A stretch of 8,185 nucleotides of DNA from Paracoccaceae bacterium (GTDB taxonomy: Bacteria; Pseudomonadota; Alphaproteobacteria; Rhodobacterales; Rhodobacteraceae), in NCBI GenBank assembly GCA_003561595.1, contig PWWF01000204.1:1-8185 (forward strand), written 5' to 3'. Shown in pieces: positions 1-6,124 of this stretch. A model generated the notes under the pieces. The model was not told where the DNA came from. It was given only the letters and a program-made list of their open reading frames with translations, and ran no database searches. The translations under genes and the position numbers were made by a program. The number at the start of each line of letters is the position of its first letter. Within the stretch, counting starts at the first letter, position 1.

Positions 1-382
1 CAATGCGCCCACGGTCTTCCGCATCGTGCGCGGCATCACGCTGGATATCAAGACCCGCGACTATGTTGCCGCTGCCCAGACACGGGGCGAGGGGCCGTGG
101 TATATCATGCTCTGGGAAATTCTGCCCAATGCGCGCGGCCCGCTGATCGTCGATTTCTGCCTGCGCATCGGCTATACGACCATCCTTCTGGGCACGCTGG
201 GGTTCTTCGGTCTGGGCGTGGCATCCGAAAGCCCGGATTGGGGGTCCACGATCAATCAGGGCCGCAGACTGCTGACGGTCTATCCCCATGCCGCCATCGC
301 GCCTGCGCTGGCACTGATGTCGCTTGTGCTGGGGCTGAACCTGCTGGCCGACGGGCTGCGCGAAGAAAGCCTGAAGGATTGA
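1..382 (+). CDS. Dipeptide/oligopeptide-type ABC transporter permease, DppC/OppC family, C-terminal part (5' end outside window)
   Basis: This is the inner-membrane channel subunit of a Dpp/Opp/nickel-class ABC importer, seen only as its last 126 codons (first full codon at base 2, TGA at 380-382). The visible start contains the cytoplasmic EAA-like loop that docks on the ATPase, DYVAAAQTRGEG (visible residues 20-31), followed by the usual LPNARGPLIV. After it come hydrophobic stretches typical of the last membrane helices, including ILLGTLGFFGLGV, then SPDWGSTINQGR, which matches the conserved P-x-WG-x-x-x-x-x-GR segment of DppC proteins. The C-terminus NLLADGLREESLKD is also typical. The fused ATPase gene downstream (663-2756) is the natural partner, so binding protein and DppB-like permease genes are expected upstream of the window. 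The substrate cannot be read from this part: peptides are usual, but some members carry oligosaccharides, opines or metals. Confidence 0.93.
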   Translation, partial: NAPTVFRIVRGITLDIKTRDYVAAAQTRGEGPWYIMLWEILPNARGPLIVDFCLRIGYTTILLGTLGFFGLGVASESPDWGSTINQGRRLLTVYPHAAIAPALALMSLVLGLNLLADGLREESLKD

Positions 383-403
383 GCGCGCATCCGCATATCA
401 CGC

Positions 404-431
404 AAAAGGCGGCGGCATCTCGGCCACCGCC
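404..431 (-). terminator. Possible rho-independent terminator of the minus-strand minigene
   Basis: Bases 408-415 (GGCGGCGG) can pair with 424-431 (CCACCGCC), seven of eight positions, around an 8-base loop. Read on the minus strand, the hairpin is followed at once by four T (407-404) and lies about 30 bases beyond the minigene stop codon. The plus strand has no T run after it, so it fits the minus-strand transcript better than the permease transcript. The T run is short and the stem has one mismatch. A second inverted pair, CTGACA 433-438 with TGTCAG 460-465, overlaps the minigene stop and could add to the structure. Confidence 0.4.
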
Positions 432-461
432 CCTGACATTCGGATATCGTGCGGCTGCGTG

Positions 462-536
462 TCAGATAAAGCCAAACAGCATAAGCAGGATCACACCCGT
501 CAGCGGAACCCCCATGAGCCAAAGCAGGATAGGCAT
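462..536 (-). CDS. 24-residue hydrophobic membrane peptide (minigene), function unknown
   Basis: This very short ORF runs from ATG at 536-534 to TGA at 464-462 on the strand opposite to the ABC genes. The product begins MPILLWLMGVPL and ends LLMLFGFI. It has no charged side chain, carries a single Trp, and is long enough for one membrane span. Translation looks deliberate: AAGGAG (549-544) stands seven bases before the ATG, the best ribosome binding site in the window, and a candidate terminator follows. It sits alone between the permease gene and the fused ATPase gene, convergent with the first and divergent from the second. Single-span peptides of this kind often bind and tune a larger membrane protein, such as the neighbouring transporter, but nothing in the sequence proves that here. 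A toxin of the small hydrophobic type is another option. I do not recognise a named family. Chance remains possible at this length. Confidence 0.6.
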   Translation of the reverse strand: MPILLWLMGVPLTGVILLMLFGFI

Positions 537-574
537 ATCACATCTCCTTCTGATTGCGGACATAACGCCGCAGG

Positions 575-595
575 GCGCGAGCGGTTCCGCCGCGC
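575..595. other. GC-rich stem-loop in the leader of the ATPase gene
   Basis: GCGCG (575-579) pairs with CGCGC (591-595), and inside it GCG (581-583) pairs with CGC (588-590) around a GTTC loop. One bulged A lies on the left arm and one extra C on the right. There is no T run on either side, so it is not a standard terminator. It lies between the minigene ribosome binding site and the start of the ATPase gene and could be an mRNA-stabilising or processing structure between the permease and ATPase cistrons. In GC-rich DNA such stems also arise by chance. Confidence 0.3.
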
Positions 596-662
596 GACGT
601 GACAGCAGCCTGTGGCGCCAAGAACAAAGGCCCCGCCCATCCGGCCCAGAGGAGCCAGAGCA

Positions 663-2756
663 ATGACCGAATGGGACAAATCCAAGCCCATCCTTGAAAT
701 CGAGAATCTGTCGATTTCCTTCTTCACCCGCCTGCGCGAAATCCCGGCGGTGATGGATTTCTCCTGCACTGTGATGCCGGGCGAGGCGATGGGGCTGGTG
801 GGCGAATCCGGCTGCGGCAAATCCACTGTCGCACTGGGGGTGATGCGGGATCTGGGCGTGAACGGGCGGATCGTGGGCGGGTCGATCCGCTTCAAGGGCC
901 GCGATCTGACCACCATGCCCGCGCAGGACCTCGCGCGGCTGCGCGGATCAGACATCGCGATGATCTATCAGGAACCCATGGCCTCGCTGAACCCGGCCAT
1001 GAAGATCGGTCGGCAATTGATGGAAGTGCCGATGATCCACCAGCAGATGCCAGAGAGAGAGGCCCGGGCCCGCGCCCGCCAGCTTGTCGCCGATGTGCGC
1101 CTGCCGGACCCAGACCGCATTCTGAACGCCTATCCGCATCAACTGTCTGGCGGCCAGCAGCAGCGCATCGTCATCGCCATGGCGCTGATGGCCAACCCCG
1201 CCCTTCTGATCCTGGATGAGCCGACCACCGCGCTTGATGTGACGGTCGAGGCCGGGATCGTTGATCTGGTCAAGGAGTTGGGCCGCAAATACGGCACGTC
1301 GATGCTGTTTATCAGCCATAATCTCGGGCTGGTGATGGAGGTCTGCAACCGGCTCTGCGTGATGTATTCGGGCGAGGCGGTCGAGACCGGCAACATCAAG
1401 GACGTGTTCACCCGCATGCGCCATCCATATACGCAGGCGCTGTTCCGCGCGATCCCCCTGCCCTCGGCCAGCAAGACTGCACGGCCCCTGCGCGCCATTC
1501 CCGGCAATTTCCCCCTGCCGCATGAACGCCCGCCGGGGTGCAATTTCGGCCCGCGCTGCGATTACTTTCAGGCCGGGCTATGCGATGCGCGCGACATCCC
1601 CATGACGGATGTGGCGGGCGATGACCGGCATGAAAGCCGCTGCCTGCGGGTCGATCAGATCGACTGGACCGCTGCATGGACCGCCGATGAACTGGCCGCG
1701 CCCACCCCCATTGGCGATGTCGTCCTGACCATGGATGATCTGCGCAAATACTATGAGGTCTCGGCCAGCAGTCTGTTTTCGGGGGGCGATACCAAGGTGG
1801 TCAAGGCCAATGAAACCCTCAGCTTCGACGCCCGCGAAGGTGAGACGCTGGCCATCGTGGGGGAATCGGGCTGCGGCAAATCCACCTTTGCCAAAGTGCT
1901 GATGGGGCTGGAGACGGCGACCTCGGGCAAGATCATGCTGTTTGATGAGAACGTGCAATCCACCCCCATCCAGAGGCGCAACACCGACACGGTCTCCGCG
2001 CTTCAGATGGTGTTCCAGAACCCGTTCGACACGCTAAACCCCTCGATGACCGTCGGCGCCCAGATCATCCGCGCGCTCGAGATCTTTCGCATCGGCCGGA
2101 CCGGGGCCGAGCGCCGGCAGCGCATGCTGGAGCTACTGGATCTGGTCAAGCTGCCGCGCGAATTCGCAAACCGGATGCCGCGCCAGTTGTCGGGCGGGCA
2201 AAAGCAGCGCGTCGGCATTGCGCGGGCTTTCGCAGGCGACGCCAAGGTTGTGGTGGCCGATGAACCTGTCTCGGCGCTGGATGTGTCGGTTCAGGCCGCT
2301 GTGACCGAGTTGTTGATGGATATTCAGCGCAAGAACGGCACGACGCTTCTGTTCATCAGCCATGACCTGTCGATCGTGCGCTATCTGTCCGACCGGGTCA
2401 TGGTCATGTATCTGGGCCATGTCGTGGAACTCGGCACGACCGATCAGGTCTTTGCCCCGCCCTACCACCCCTATACCGAGGCGCTGCTTTCCGCAGTGCC
2501 GCTGGCTGACACCACCATCGAGAAGACGTGCATCGTGCTGGATGGTGATATCCCCTCGGCGATGGACCCGCCACCGGGCTGCCCGTTCCAGACCCGCTGC
2601 CACTGGAAATCAAAGGTTCCGGGCACCCTGTGCGAGACGCAGATGCCGCCCATGCGCCAGCTTGAAGGCGGGCATCAGATCAAGTGTCATCTGGCCGCAG
2701 ATCTCCTTGCCCGGATGGACCCTGTCTTCAAACCCGCCCCGCAGGCCGCCGAATAG
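663..2756 (+). CDS. Fused (tandem) ABC importer ATPase, DppD-DppF type
   Basis: This 697-residue cytoplasmic protein joins both ATPases of a Dpp/Opp-class importer and powers uptake through the permeases encoded upstream. Domain 1 has Walker A GESGCGKST at 47-55, Q-loop Gln103, signature LSGGQ 161-165, Walker B LLILDE 181-186 and H-loop His219. Domain 2 has Walker A 400-408, Gln452, LSGGQ 509-513, VVVADE 529-534 and His567. Both sites look intact. Each half ends in the oligopeptide-transporter C-terminal domain (HPYT at 254 and 602), with four cysteines apiece (293, 299, 307, 327 and 640, 646, 657, 675), the pattern that binds an iron-sulfur cluster in characterised Dpp ATPases. The start at 663 is chosen because AGAGGAG (648-654) is eight bases upstream. 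An in-frame ATG at 612 lacks such a site. Length is usual for fused members. Ligand specificity is not readable. Confidence 0.95.
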   Translation: MTEWDKSKPILEIENLSISFFTRLREIPAVMDFSCTVMPGEAMGLVGESGCGKSTVALGVMRDLGVNGRIVGGSIRFKGRDLTTMPAQDLARLRGSDIAMIYQEPMASLNPAMKIGRQLMEVPMIHQQMPEREARARARQLVADVRLPDPDRILNAYPHQLSGGQQQRIVIAMALMANPALLILDEPTTALDVTVEAGIVDLVKELGRKYGTSMLFISHNLGLVMEVCNRLCVMYSGEAVETGNIKDVFTRMRHPYTQALFRAIPLPSASKTARPLRAIPGNFPLPHERPPGCNFGPRCDYFQAGLCDARDIPMTDVAGDDRHESRCLRVDQIDWTAAWTADELAAPTPIGDVVLTMDDLRKYYEVSASSLFSGGDTKVVKANETLSFDAREGETLAIVGESGCGKSTFAKVLMGLETATSGKIMLFDENVQSTPIQRRNTDTVSALQMVFQNPFDTLNPSMTVGAQIIRALEIFRIGRTGAERRQRMLELLDLVKLPREFANRMPRQLSGGQKQRVGIARAFAGDAKVVVADEPVSALDVSVQAAVTELLMDIQRKNGTTLLFISHDLSIVRYLSDRVMVMYLGHVVELGTTDQVFAPPYHPYTEALLSAVPLADTTIEKTCIVLDGDIPSAMDPPPGCPFQTRCHWKSKVPGTLCETQMPPMRQLEGGHQIKCHLAADLLARMDPVFKPAPQAAE

Positions 2757-2810
2757 CGGCACCAGCCCGTCACTTGCGCGTGAAGGGGCCTGCACGCCCG
2801 CACCACAGGC

Positions 2811-2844
2811 TTGACTTGACCGCGCGGGCGTCGTGATGCTTTTG
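2811..2844 (+). promoter_or_regulatory. Weak candidate promoter for the exported Cys-rich protein gene
   Basis: Two overlapping -35-like hexamers, TTGACT (2811-2816) and TTGACC (2816-2821), lie about 105-115 bases before the chosen start of the next gene, in the 169-base gap after the ATPase gene. No good -10 hexamer is seen at 16-18 bases, so the call rests on the -35 match only. The gap suggests the 201-residue protein is not simply the last gene of the transporter operon. No clear terminator was found after the ATPase gene. Confidence 0.22.
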
Positions 2845-2925
2845 GCTGTGCGCGGCCCGCGTTCGGCTGGCGGCACCAATCACAAACGGCCCCGCAAATG
2901 CGCTGGCCCAGTCACCGAGGCAAAG

Positions 2926-3531
2926 ATGAGACCCCTGTTCGCAGCCCTGTTGATGGCCGTGCTGTTGCATGGCCCGGCCCAGGCCCAGGGCGCCCAATGC
3001 CAGACCCGGATTGATGGCGAGGATGTCACCATCTTCTACAGCACGGACGAGGTCAGCTATTCCTCGTTGCGCGAACGCTTTTCGCTGCGCAGGCAAGACT
3101 GCCCCGGCGCCGTGGTCATCACCTATCTGATGCCCGATCTGACCGCGGAAGAGCGCCAGCTCTTCTGCGCGAATTACGATCCGGACACGCGCAGCCATTC
3201 GCAGCCCGCCCATGGCCGGCGCGACGCCTATGGCCGCTGCGTGGAACCCTCGCGCACTTGCCAGCTGGTCAACACCACACGAGAGGAGACCATGGCGCTG
3301 ATGGGCATGGCCGAGCCGGAAAGCGGACGCTCGCGCCTGTCATCGCTGGTGTCGAGCGTCACGCATAGCTCGGGCGCGCTGATCCTGTCGGGCAATGCCA
3401 GCTCGCTCAGCGGGATCGTGGGGTCGGTCGGCACTGTGGCCGGGGCCGTCGCCAGCTCGCCTGCGCTCCTGGCCGGGGCAGCGGCAAGTGTGGTGGTGAT
3501 CGGCGGCGCGGTCTATGTCTGCGCGGATTGA
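2926..3531 (+). CDS. Exported cysteine-rich protein of unknown function (201 residues)
   Basis: I do not recognise this protein. It opens with a clear Sec signal peptide: Met-Arg-Pro, hydrophobic residues 4-15, then GPAQA with likely cleavage after Ala20. The mature part is therefore probably periplasmic. It holds six cysteines (25, 59, 81, 105, 112, 199), enough for three disulfides. Residues 25-115 look like a compact folded domain (VTIFYSTDEVSYSSLRERF, then PGAVVITYLMPDL), while 135-198 is rich in Ser, Gly, Ala and Val. Its end, LLAGAAASVVVIGGAVYV (181-198), could span or contact a membrane just before Cys199 and the terminal Ala-Asp. The ATG at 2926 is chosen over GTG 2833 and ATG 2836 in the same frame because the signal peptide begins there and GAGG (2917-2920) precedes it by five bases. 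Neighbours (transporter ATPase and glpD) give no clear functional hint. Confidence 0.8.
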   Translation: MRPLFAALLMAVLLHGPAQAQGAQCQTRIDGEDVTIFYSTDEVSYSSLRERFSLRRQDCPGAVVITYLMPDLTAEERQLFCANYDPDTRSHSQPAHGRRDAYGRCVEPSRTCQLVNTTREETMALMGMAEPESGRSRLSSLVSSVTHSSGALILSGNASSLSGIVGSVGTVAGAVASSPALLAGAAASVVVIGGAVYVCAD

Positions 3532-3656
3532 CGCCTTGGCTTGCACAGGGGACTGGCGGGGCTGCGCAATGACGGGTGACATCATTCCATCGGGCGCTGA
3601 TCCGGCAGTCTGATCCCTCAGGTGATTCGCGTGTCAGATGGCCGAATCGCTTTCGC

Positions 3657-3662
3657 TATACT
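3657..3662 (+). promoter_or_regulatory. Candidate -10 element of the glpD promoter
   Basis: TATACT matches the sigma-70 -10 consensus at five of six positions and lies about 140 bases before the glpD start. No strong -35 is visible (GTCAGA at 3633-3638 is a poor match at 18 bases). An inverted repeat, GATTCG 3624-3629 with CGAATC 3643-3648, overlaps the -35 area and might be an activator site. The first TTCGTT-type operator begins eight bases downstream of this hexamer, where a bound repressor would block initiation. Confidence 0.35.
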
Positions 3663-3668
3663 CCTTTC

Positions 3669-3683
3669 TAACGAAAAACGAAC
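3669..3683. promoter_or_regulatory. Proximal GlpR/DeoR-family operator candidate
   Basis: TAACGAAAAACGAAC contains AACGAA twice (3670-3675 and 3677-3682, a 7-base period), which reads as repeated TTCGTT on the minus strand. DeoR-family repressors such as GlpR, which responds to glycerol-3-phosphate, bind TTCG/CGAA-containing sites, often as direct repeats. Its position just after the candidate -10, in front of a glycerol-3-phosphate dehydrogenase gene, fits repression of glpD when no substrate is present. No glpR gene is in the window. Confidence 0.5.
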
Positions 3684-3724
3684 ATGAAACCGCAGAATTC
3701 ACCCAAAACAACGCGCCAAAAGCA

Positions 3725-3746
3725 TTCGTTTGTTTTCGTTGCGAAC
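3725..3746. promoter_or_regulatory. Distal GlpR/DeoR-family operator candidate
   Basis: TTCGTT occurs at 3725-3730 and again at 3735-3740. The second copy also forms the small palindrome TTCG-TTG-CGAA (3735-3745), like the E. coli GlpR half-site pair but with a spacer of three rather than four bases. The cluster is in inverted orientation to that at 3669-3683, with centres roughly 60 bases apart, an arrangement that would allow two repressor dimers or tetramers to cooperate or loop the DNA in the glpD leader. Confidence 0.5.
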
Positions 3747-3799
3747 ACGCATCACGCCTTGGTACAAACCGCCCAAAGTTATGGAAACGGAGCGGCGAG

Positions 3800-5395
3800 A
3801 TGAGCGCACAGACCCCCGATACCCCCTGCGATCTGCTGATCATCGGCGGCGGGATCAATGGCTGCGGGATCGCCCGCGATGCCGCCGGGCGCGGGCTGTC
3901 GGTGGTGCTGTGCGAAAAGGGCGATCTGGCTGGTGCGACCTCTTCGGCCTCGACCAAGCTGTTCCATGGCGGGTTGCGCTATCTGGAGTATTTCGAATTC
4001 CGCCTGGTCCGCGAGGCGCTGATCGAACGCGAGACACTGTTGCGCGCGATGCCCCATATCTCCTGGCCGATGCGCTTCGTGCTGCCCTATCACAAGGACA
4101 TGCGGTTCGAGAGTGATACGCCCACCTCGAAACTCCTGTCACTGGTCATGCCCTGGATGAAGGGGCGCCGCCCGGCCTGGCTGATCCGGCTGGGCCTGTT
4201 CCTCTATGACACGCTGGGCGGGCGCAAGATCCTGCCGGGCACCGCCACGCTTTCCCTGCCCGGCACGCCCGAGGGCGCCCCGCTGCAACCGCGTTTCGAG
4301 AAAGCCTATGAATATTCCGATTGCTGGGTCGAGGATTCGCGGCTGGTTGTACTGAATGCCCGCGACGCCGAGGCGCGCGGCGCGACCATCCATACCGGGA
4401 CCGAGGTCATCTCGGCCAATGCCGAAGGCGGGGTCTGGCGGGTCGAGGTTCAGTCCGGCGACACGCGCAGGACGATACATGCGAAAATGCTGGTCAATGC
4501 GACCGGGCCGTGGGTCGGTGATGTGATCCATGGCAAGCTGCGCCTGAACAGCCGCGAGAATGTGCGGCTGGTGCGCGGCAGCCATATCGTGACCCGCAAG
4601 CTCTACGATCACGACAAATGCTATTTCTTTCAGGGCACGGACGGGCGGATCATCTTTGCCATTCCGTATGAGCAGGATTTCACCCTGATCGGCACCACCG
4701 ATGCCGAACATCACGACCCTGCCGAGCCCCCCGTCTGCACGGACGCAGAGCGCGACTATCTGTGCAATTTCGCCAGCCAGTATTTCGCGCAGCCCGTGAC
4801 CAGGGATGATGTCGTCTGGACCTATTCGGGTGTTCGCCCGCTTTATGATGACGGGTCCAGCTCGGCCACGGCGGCGACGCGGGATTACACGCTGAAGGTG
4901 GATCGCAGCGCAGGCGCGCCAGTGCTGAACGTGTTTGGCGGCAAGATCACGACCTATCGGCGTCTGGCGGAATCCGCGCTGGAGAAAATCGCCCCGGTCC
5001 TGTCCGTGCACAAGGGCGCGTGGACTGCTGGTGTGGCGCTGCCCGGCGGTGATTTCGCGCATGATGGCGTGGCCGGGCTGACAGGTGATCTGCAACGCGA
5101 CTACCCGTTTCTGGGCACGAAATGGGCGCGCCGTCTGGTGCGCGCCTATGGCACCGAGGCGCGCGTCATACTGGGCGACGCGCGCGCGGCAACCGATCTG
5201 GGCCAGGATTTCGGCGCCACCCTGACCGAGGCCGAGCTGCGCTGGCTGATGACCCGCGAATACGCGCGTACCGCCGAGGATGTCCTCTGGCGGCGCACAA
5301 AGCTGGGCCTGCGCATGGATGCCGACCAGATCGCCACCCTGCGCGACTGGATGGCCCGCAACCGCGATGCCGTCCTGCAGCAGGCCGCCGAGTAA
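3800..5395 (+). CDS. glpD: Aerobic glycerol-3-phosphate dehydrogenase, FAD-dependent
   Basis: GlpD oxidises sn-glycerol 3-phosphate to dihydroxyacetone phosphate at the inner face of the membrane and passes electrons through FAD to quinone. It links glycerol and phospholipid breakdown to respiration and glycolysis. The 531-residue product has the FAD-binding start DLLIIGGGINGCGIARDAAG (11-30), the family signature TSSASTKLFHGGLRYLE (47-63), and the substrate-site segments SGVRPL (343-348, Arg346), TRDYTL (360-365, Arg361) and FGGKITTYR (379-387, Lys382). These match E. coli Arg317, Arg332 and Lys354. Residues about 400-520 form the helical C-terminal domain. Length is normal and nothing is missing. 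The start is set at 3800 because CGGAG (3788-3792) lies seven bases before it; the longer in-frame ORF from 3638 would run through the operators. No glpF, glpK or glpR is adjacent, so it appears to be a single-gene unit. Confidence 0.97.
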   Translation: MSAQTPDTPCDLLIIGGGINGCGIARDAAGRGLSVVLCEKGDLAGATSSASTKLFHGGLRYLEYFEFRLVREALIERETLLRAMPHISWPMRFVLPYHKDMRFESDTPTSKLLSLVMPWMKGRRPAWLIRLGLFLYDTLGGRKILPGTATLSLPGTPEGAPLQPRFEKAYEYSDCWVEDSRLVVLNARDAEARGATIHTGTEVISANAEGGVWRVEVQSGDTRRTIHAKMLVNATGPWVGDVIHGKLRLNSRENVRLVRGSHIVTRKLYDHDKCYFFQGTDGRIIFAIPYEQDFTLIGTTDAEHHDPAEPPVCTDAERDYLCNFASQYFAQPVTRDDVVWTYSGVRPLYDDGSSSATAATRDYTLKVDRSAGAPVLNVFGGKITTYRRLAESALEKIAPVLSVHKGAWTAGVALPGGDFAHDGVAGLTGDLQRDYPFLGTKWARRLVRAYGTEARVILGDARAATDLGQDFGATLTEAELRWLMTREYARTAEDVLWRRTKLGLRMDADQIATLRDWMARNRDAVLQQAAE

Positions 5396-5413
5396 CCTAG
5401 CGGCGTCTGCAGG
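5374..5413. terminator. Palindrome straddling two convergent stop codons, possible two-way terminator
   Basis: CCTGCAG (5374-5380) is the exact reverse complement of CTGCAGG (5407-5413), and inside it CGCCG (5386-5390) pairs with CGGCG (5401-5405). The loop holds the TAA of glpD (5393-5395) and the stop of the minus-strand lipoprotein gene (5399-5397). Five bases are unpaired on the left between the two stems and one on the right. There is no T run on either strand, so it would be an atypical terminator, but it is the only hairpin at this junction. Confidence 0.38.
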
Positions 5414-5984
5414 CGCGCAACTGATCGTCATACTTCCGCGCGCGCGTGGCAACGCGGTCGGCCACCCCAATCAGCCATGGCTTGGAATTGTACGAACCGC
5501 GGCGGAACCCGGCATGGCCTTCGTGATAGGCCAGATACTGGTTGCGCGCATCGGTCAGCGGGACGCTGTTCCGCTCCAGCGTCTTGTTGGTGTACCAGCC
5601 GATGAAATCGGTCGCGTCGCGAATATTGGTGCGCGAGGACCGGCGGTTTCCGACCTCGACGACATATTCCTCCCATGTCCCGTCAAGTGCCTGCGAATAC
5701 CCCAGCGCCGAGGATTGCCGCCCCATCGGGATCACCCCGAGCGAGTAGCGCAAAGGGGTGCGCGCATCGCCGATGAACCGGCTTTCGGCATGGATAATTG
5801 CCATCTGTACCGGCACGGGTGTTCCCCATCGCCGTTCTGTCGCCCGCATGGCCGCGAAATACTGTGGACGCTCGGTCGCCAGCATGCAGGCATCGTCCAG
5901 ATTGCGCGGGGCCGTGAATGTCGGCTGGCGACCACAGCTTGCCAGAACCGCGACGACCAGCAACGCGAGTGCTATTCTGCTCAT
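5397..5984 (-). CDS. Lipoprotein with lytic transglycosylase (SLT/lysozyme-like) domain
   Basis: This 195-residue protein most likely cleaves peptidoglycan from the inner leaflet of the outer membrane. Its N-terminus is a lipoprotein signal (hydrophobic 4-15, lipobox LASC with Cys17). Residues 18-19 are Gly-Arg, not Asp, which favours outer-membrane sorting by the E. coli rule. The SLT-like parts are in order: MAIIHAESRF (61-70) with Glu67 as the probable catalytic acid, GYSQALDGTWEEY (95-107) in the place of the usual GLMQ-type motif, and YLAYHEGHAGF (150-160) resembling the AYxxG substrate-binding segment. Length suits a stand-alone domain. The start at 5984 is set by the signal peptide and by GAGG (5993-5990) five bases upstream. 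The gene is tail to tail with glpD and divergent from motB, so a role in opening the wall for flagellar or stator parts is possible but inferred from position alone. Confidence 0.82.
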   Translation of the reverse strand: MSRIALALLVVAVLASCGRQPTFTAPRNLDDACMLATERPQYFAAMRATERRWGTPVPVQMAIIHAESRFIGDARTPLRYSLGVIPMGRQSSALGYSQALDGTWEEYVVEVGNRRSSRTNIRDATDFIGWYTNKTLERNSVPLTDARNQYLAYHEGHAGFRRGSYNSKPWLIGVADRVATRARKYDDQLRACRRR

Positions 5985-6029
5985 ATTGACCTCACTTTTT
6001 TCTGATCCCCCTAGCCCGTTCGGGCGCAA

Positions 6030-6035
6030 ATTGTA
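6030..6035 (-). promoter_or_regulatory. Candidate -10 element for the lipoprotein gene
   Basis: On the minus strand these bases read TACAAT, five of six matches to the sigma-70 -10 consensus, about 46 bases before the lipoprotein start. The only -35-like hexamer nearby, TTGGTC (6055-6050), is 14 bases away, too close for a classical promoter. A short perfect inverted repeat, GCCC-GTTC-GGGC on the plus strand (6014-6025), lies in the presumed mRNA leader. The rest of this 202-base divergent region (5985-6186) shows no further gene. Confidence 0.3.
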
Positions 6036-6124
6036 ATCCCCCGGGCTGCGACCAACTGGCCTGTGCGGCCTCAGAACCCTTGTCCTGATGGAATTGTGAC
6101 CAGCCTGCCACCATCGCACTGCGC

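Noticed and set aside
612..662. A 17-residue extension of the fused ATPase from ATG 612
   Set aside because: No suitable ribosome binding site is seen before 612, whereas AGAGGAG stands eight bases before 663.
97..666. A 189-codon plus-strand frame covering the permease end and the following gap
   Set aside because: It overlaps the conserved permease frame, and its product is typical out-of-frame sequence rich in Arg, Ala and Pro. The gap is better explained by the minus-strand minigene.
2823..2861. CGCGGGC/GCCCGCG inverted pair as a terminator after the ATPase gene
   Set aside because: The loop is long (25 bases) and there is no T run. Such pairs are expected by chance in this GC-rich stretch.
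2758..2879. Short direct repeat CGGCACCA on both sides of the ATPase-exported protein gap, as a possible insertion footprint
   Set aside because: Eight bases is within chance for this composition, and there is no mobile element, terminal inverted repeat or gene between the copies.
2833..2925. A longer N-terminus for the exported Cys-rich protein (GTG 2833 or ATG 2836)
   Set aside because: It would bury the signal peptide 31 residues inside the protein, and no ribosome binding site precedes it.
3638..3799. A 54-residue N-terminal extension of GlpD
   Set aside because: GlpD proteins start shortly before the FAD-binding motif, a good ribosome binding site precedes 3800, and the extension would translate through the repeat clusters.
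4139..5470. A 443-codon open frame on the minus strand across glpD
   Set aside because: It is antisense to a complete glpD with all family motifs. Long antisense frames are common in GC-rich genes, and its translation is an irregular mix rich in Ala, Arg, Gly and His with no domain I can recognise.
5280..6005. A 241-codon plus-strand frame over the end of glpD and the lipoprotein gene
   Set aside because: It overlaps two well-supported genes in other frames, lacks a ribosome binding site at its start, and its product resembles no family.
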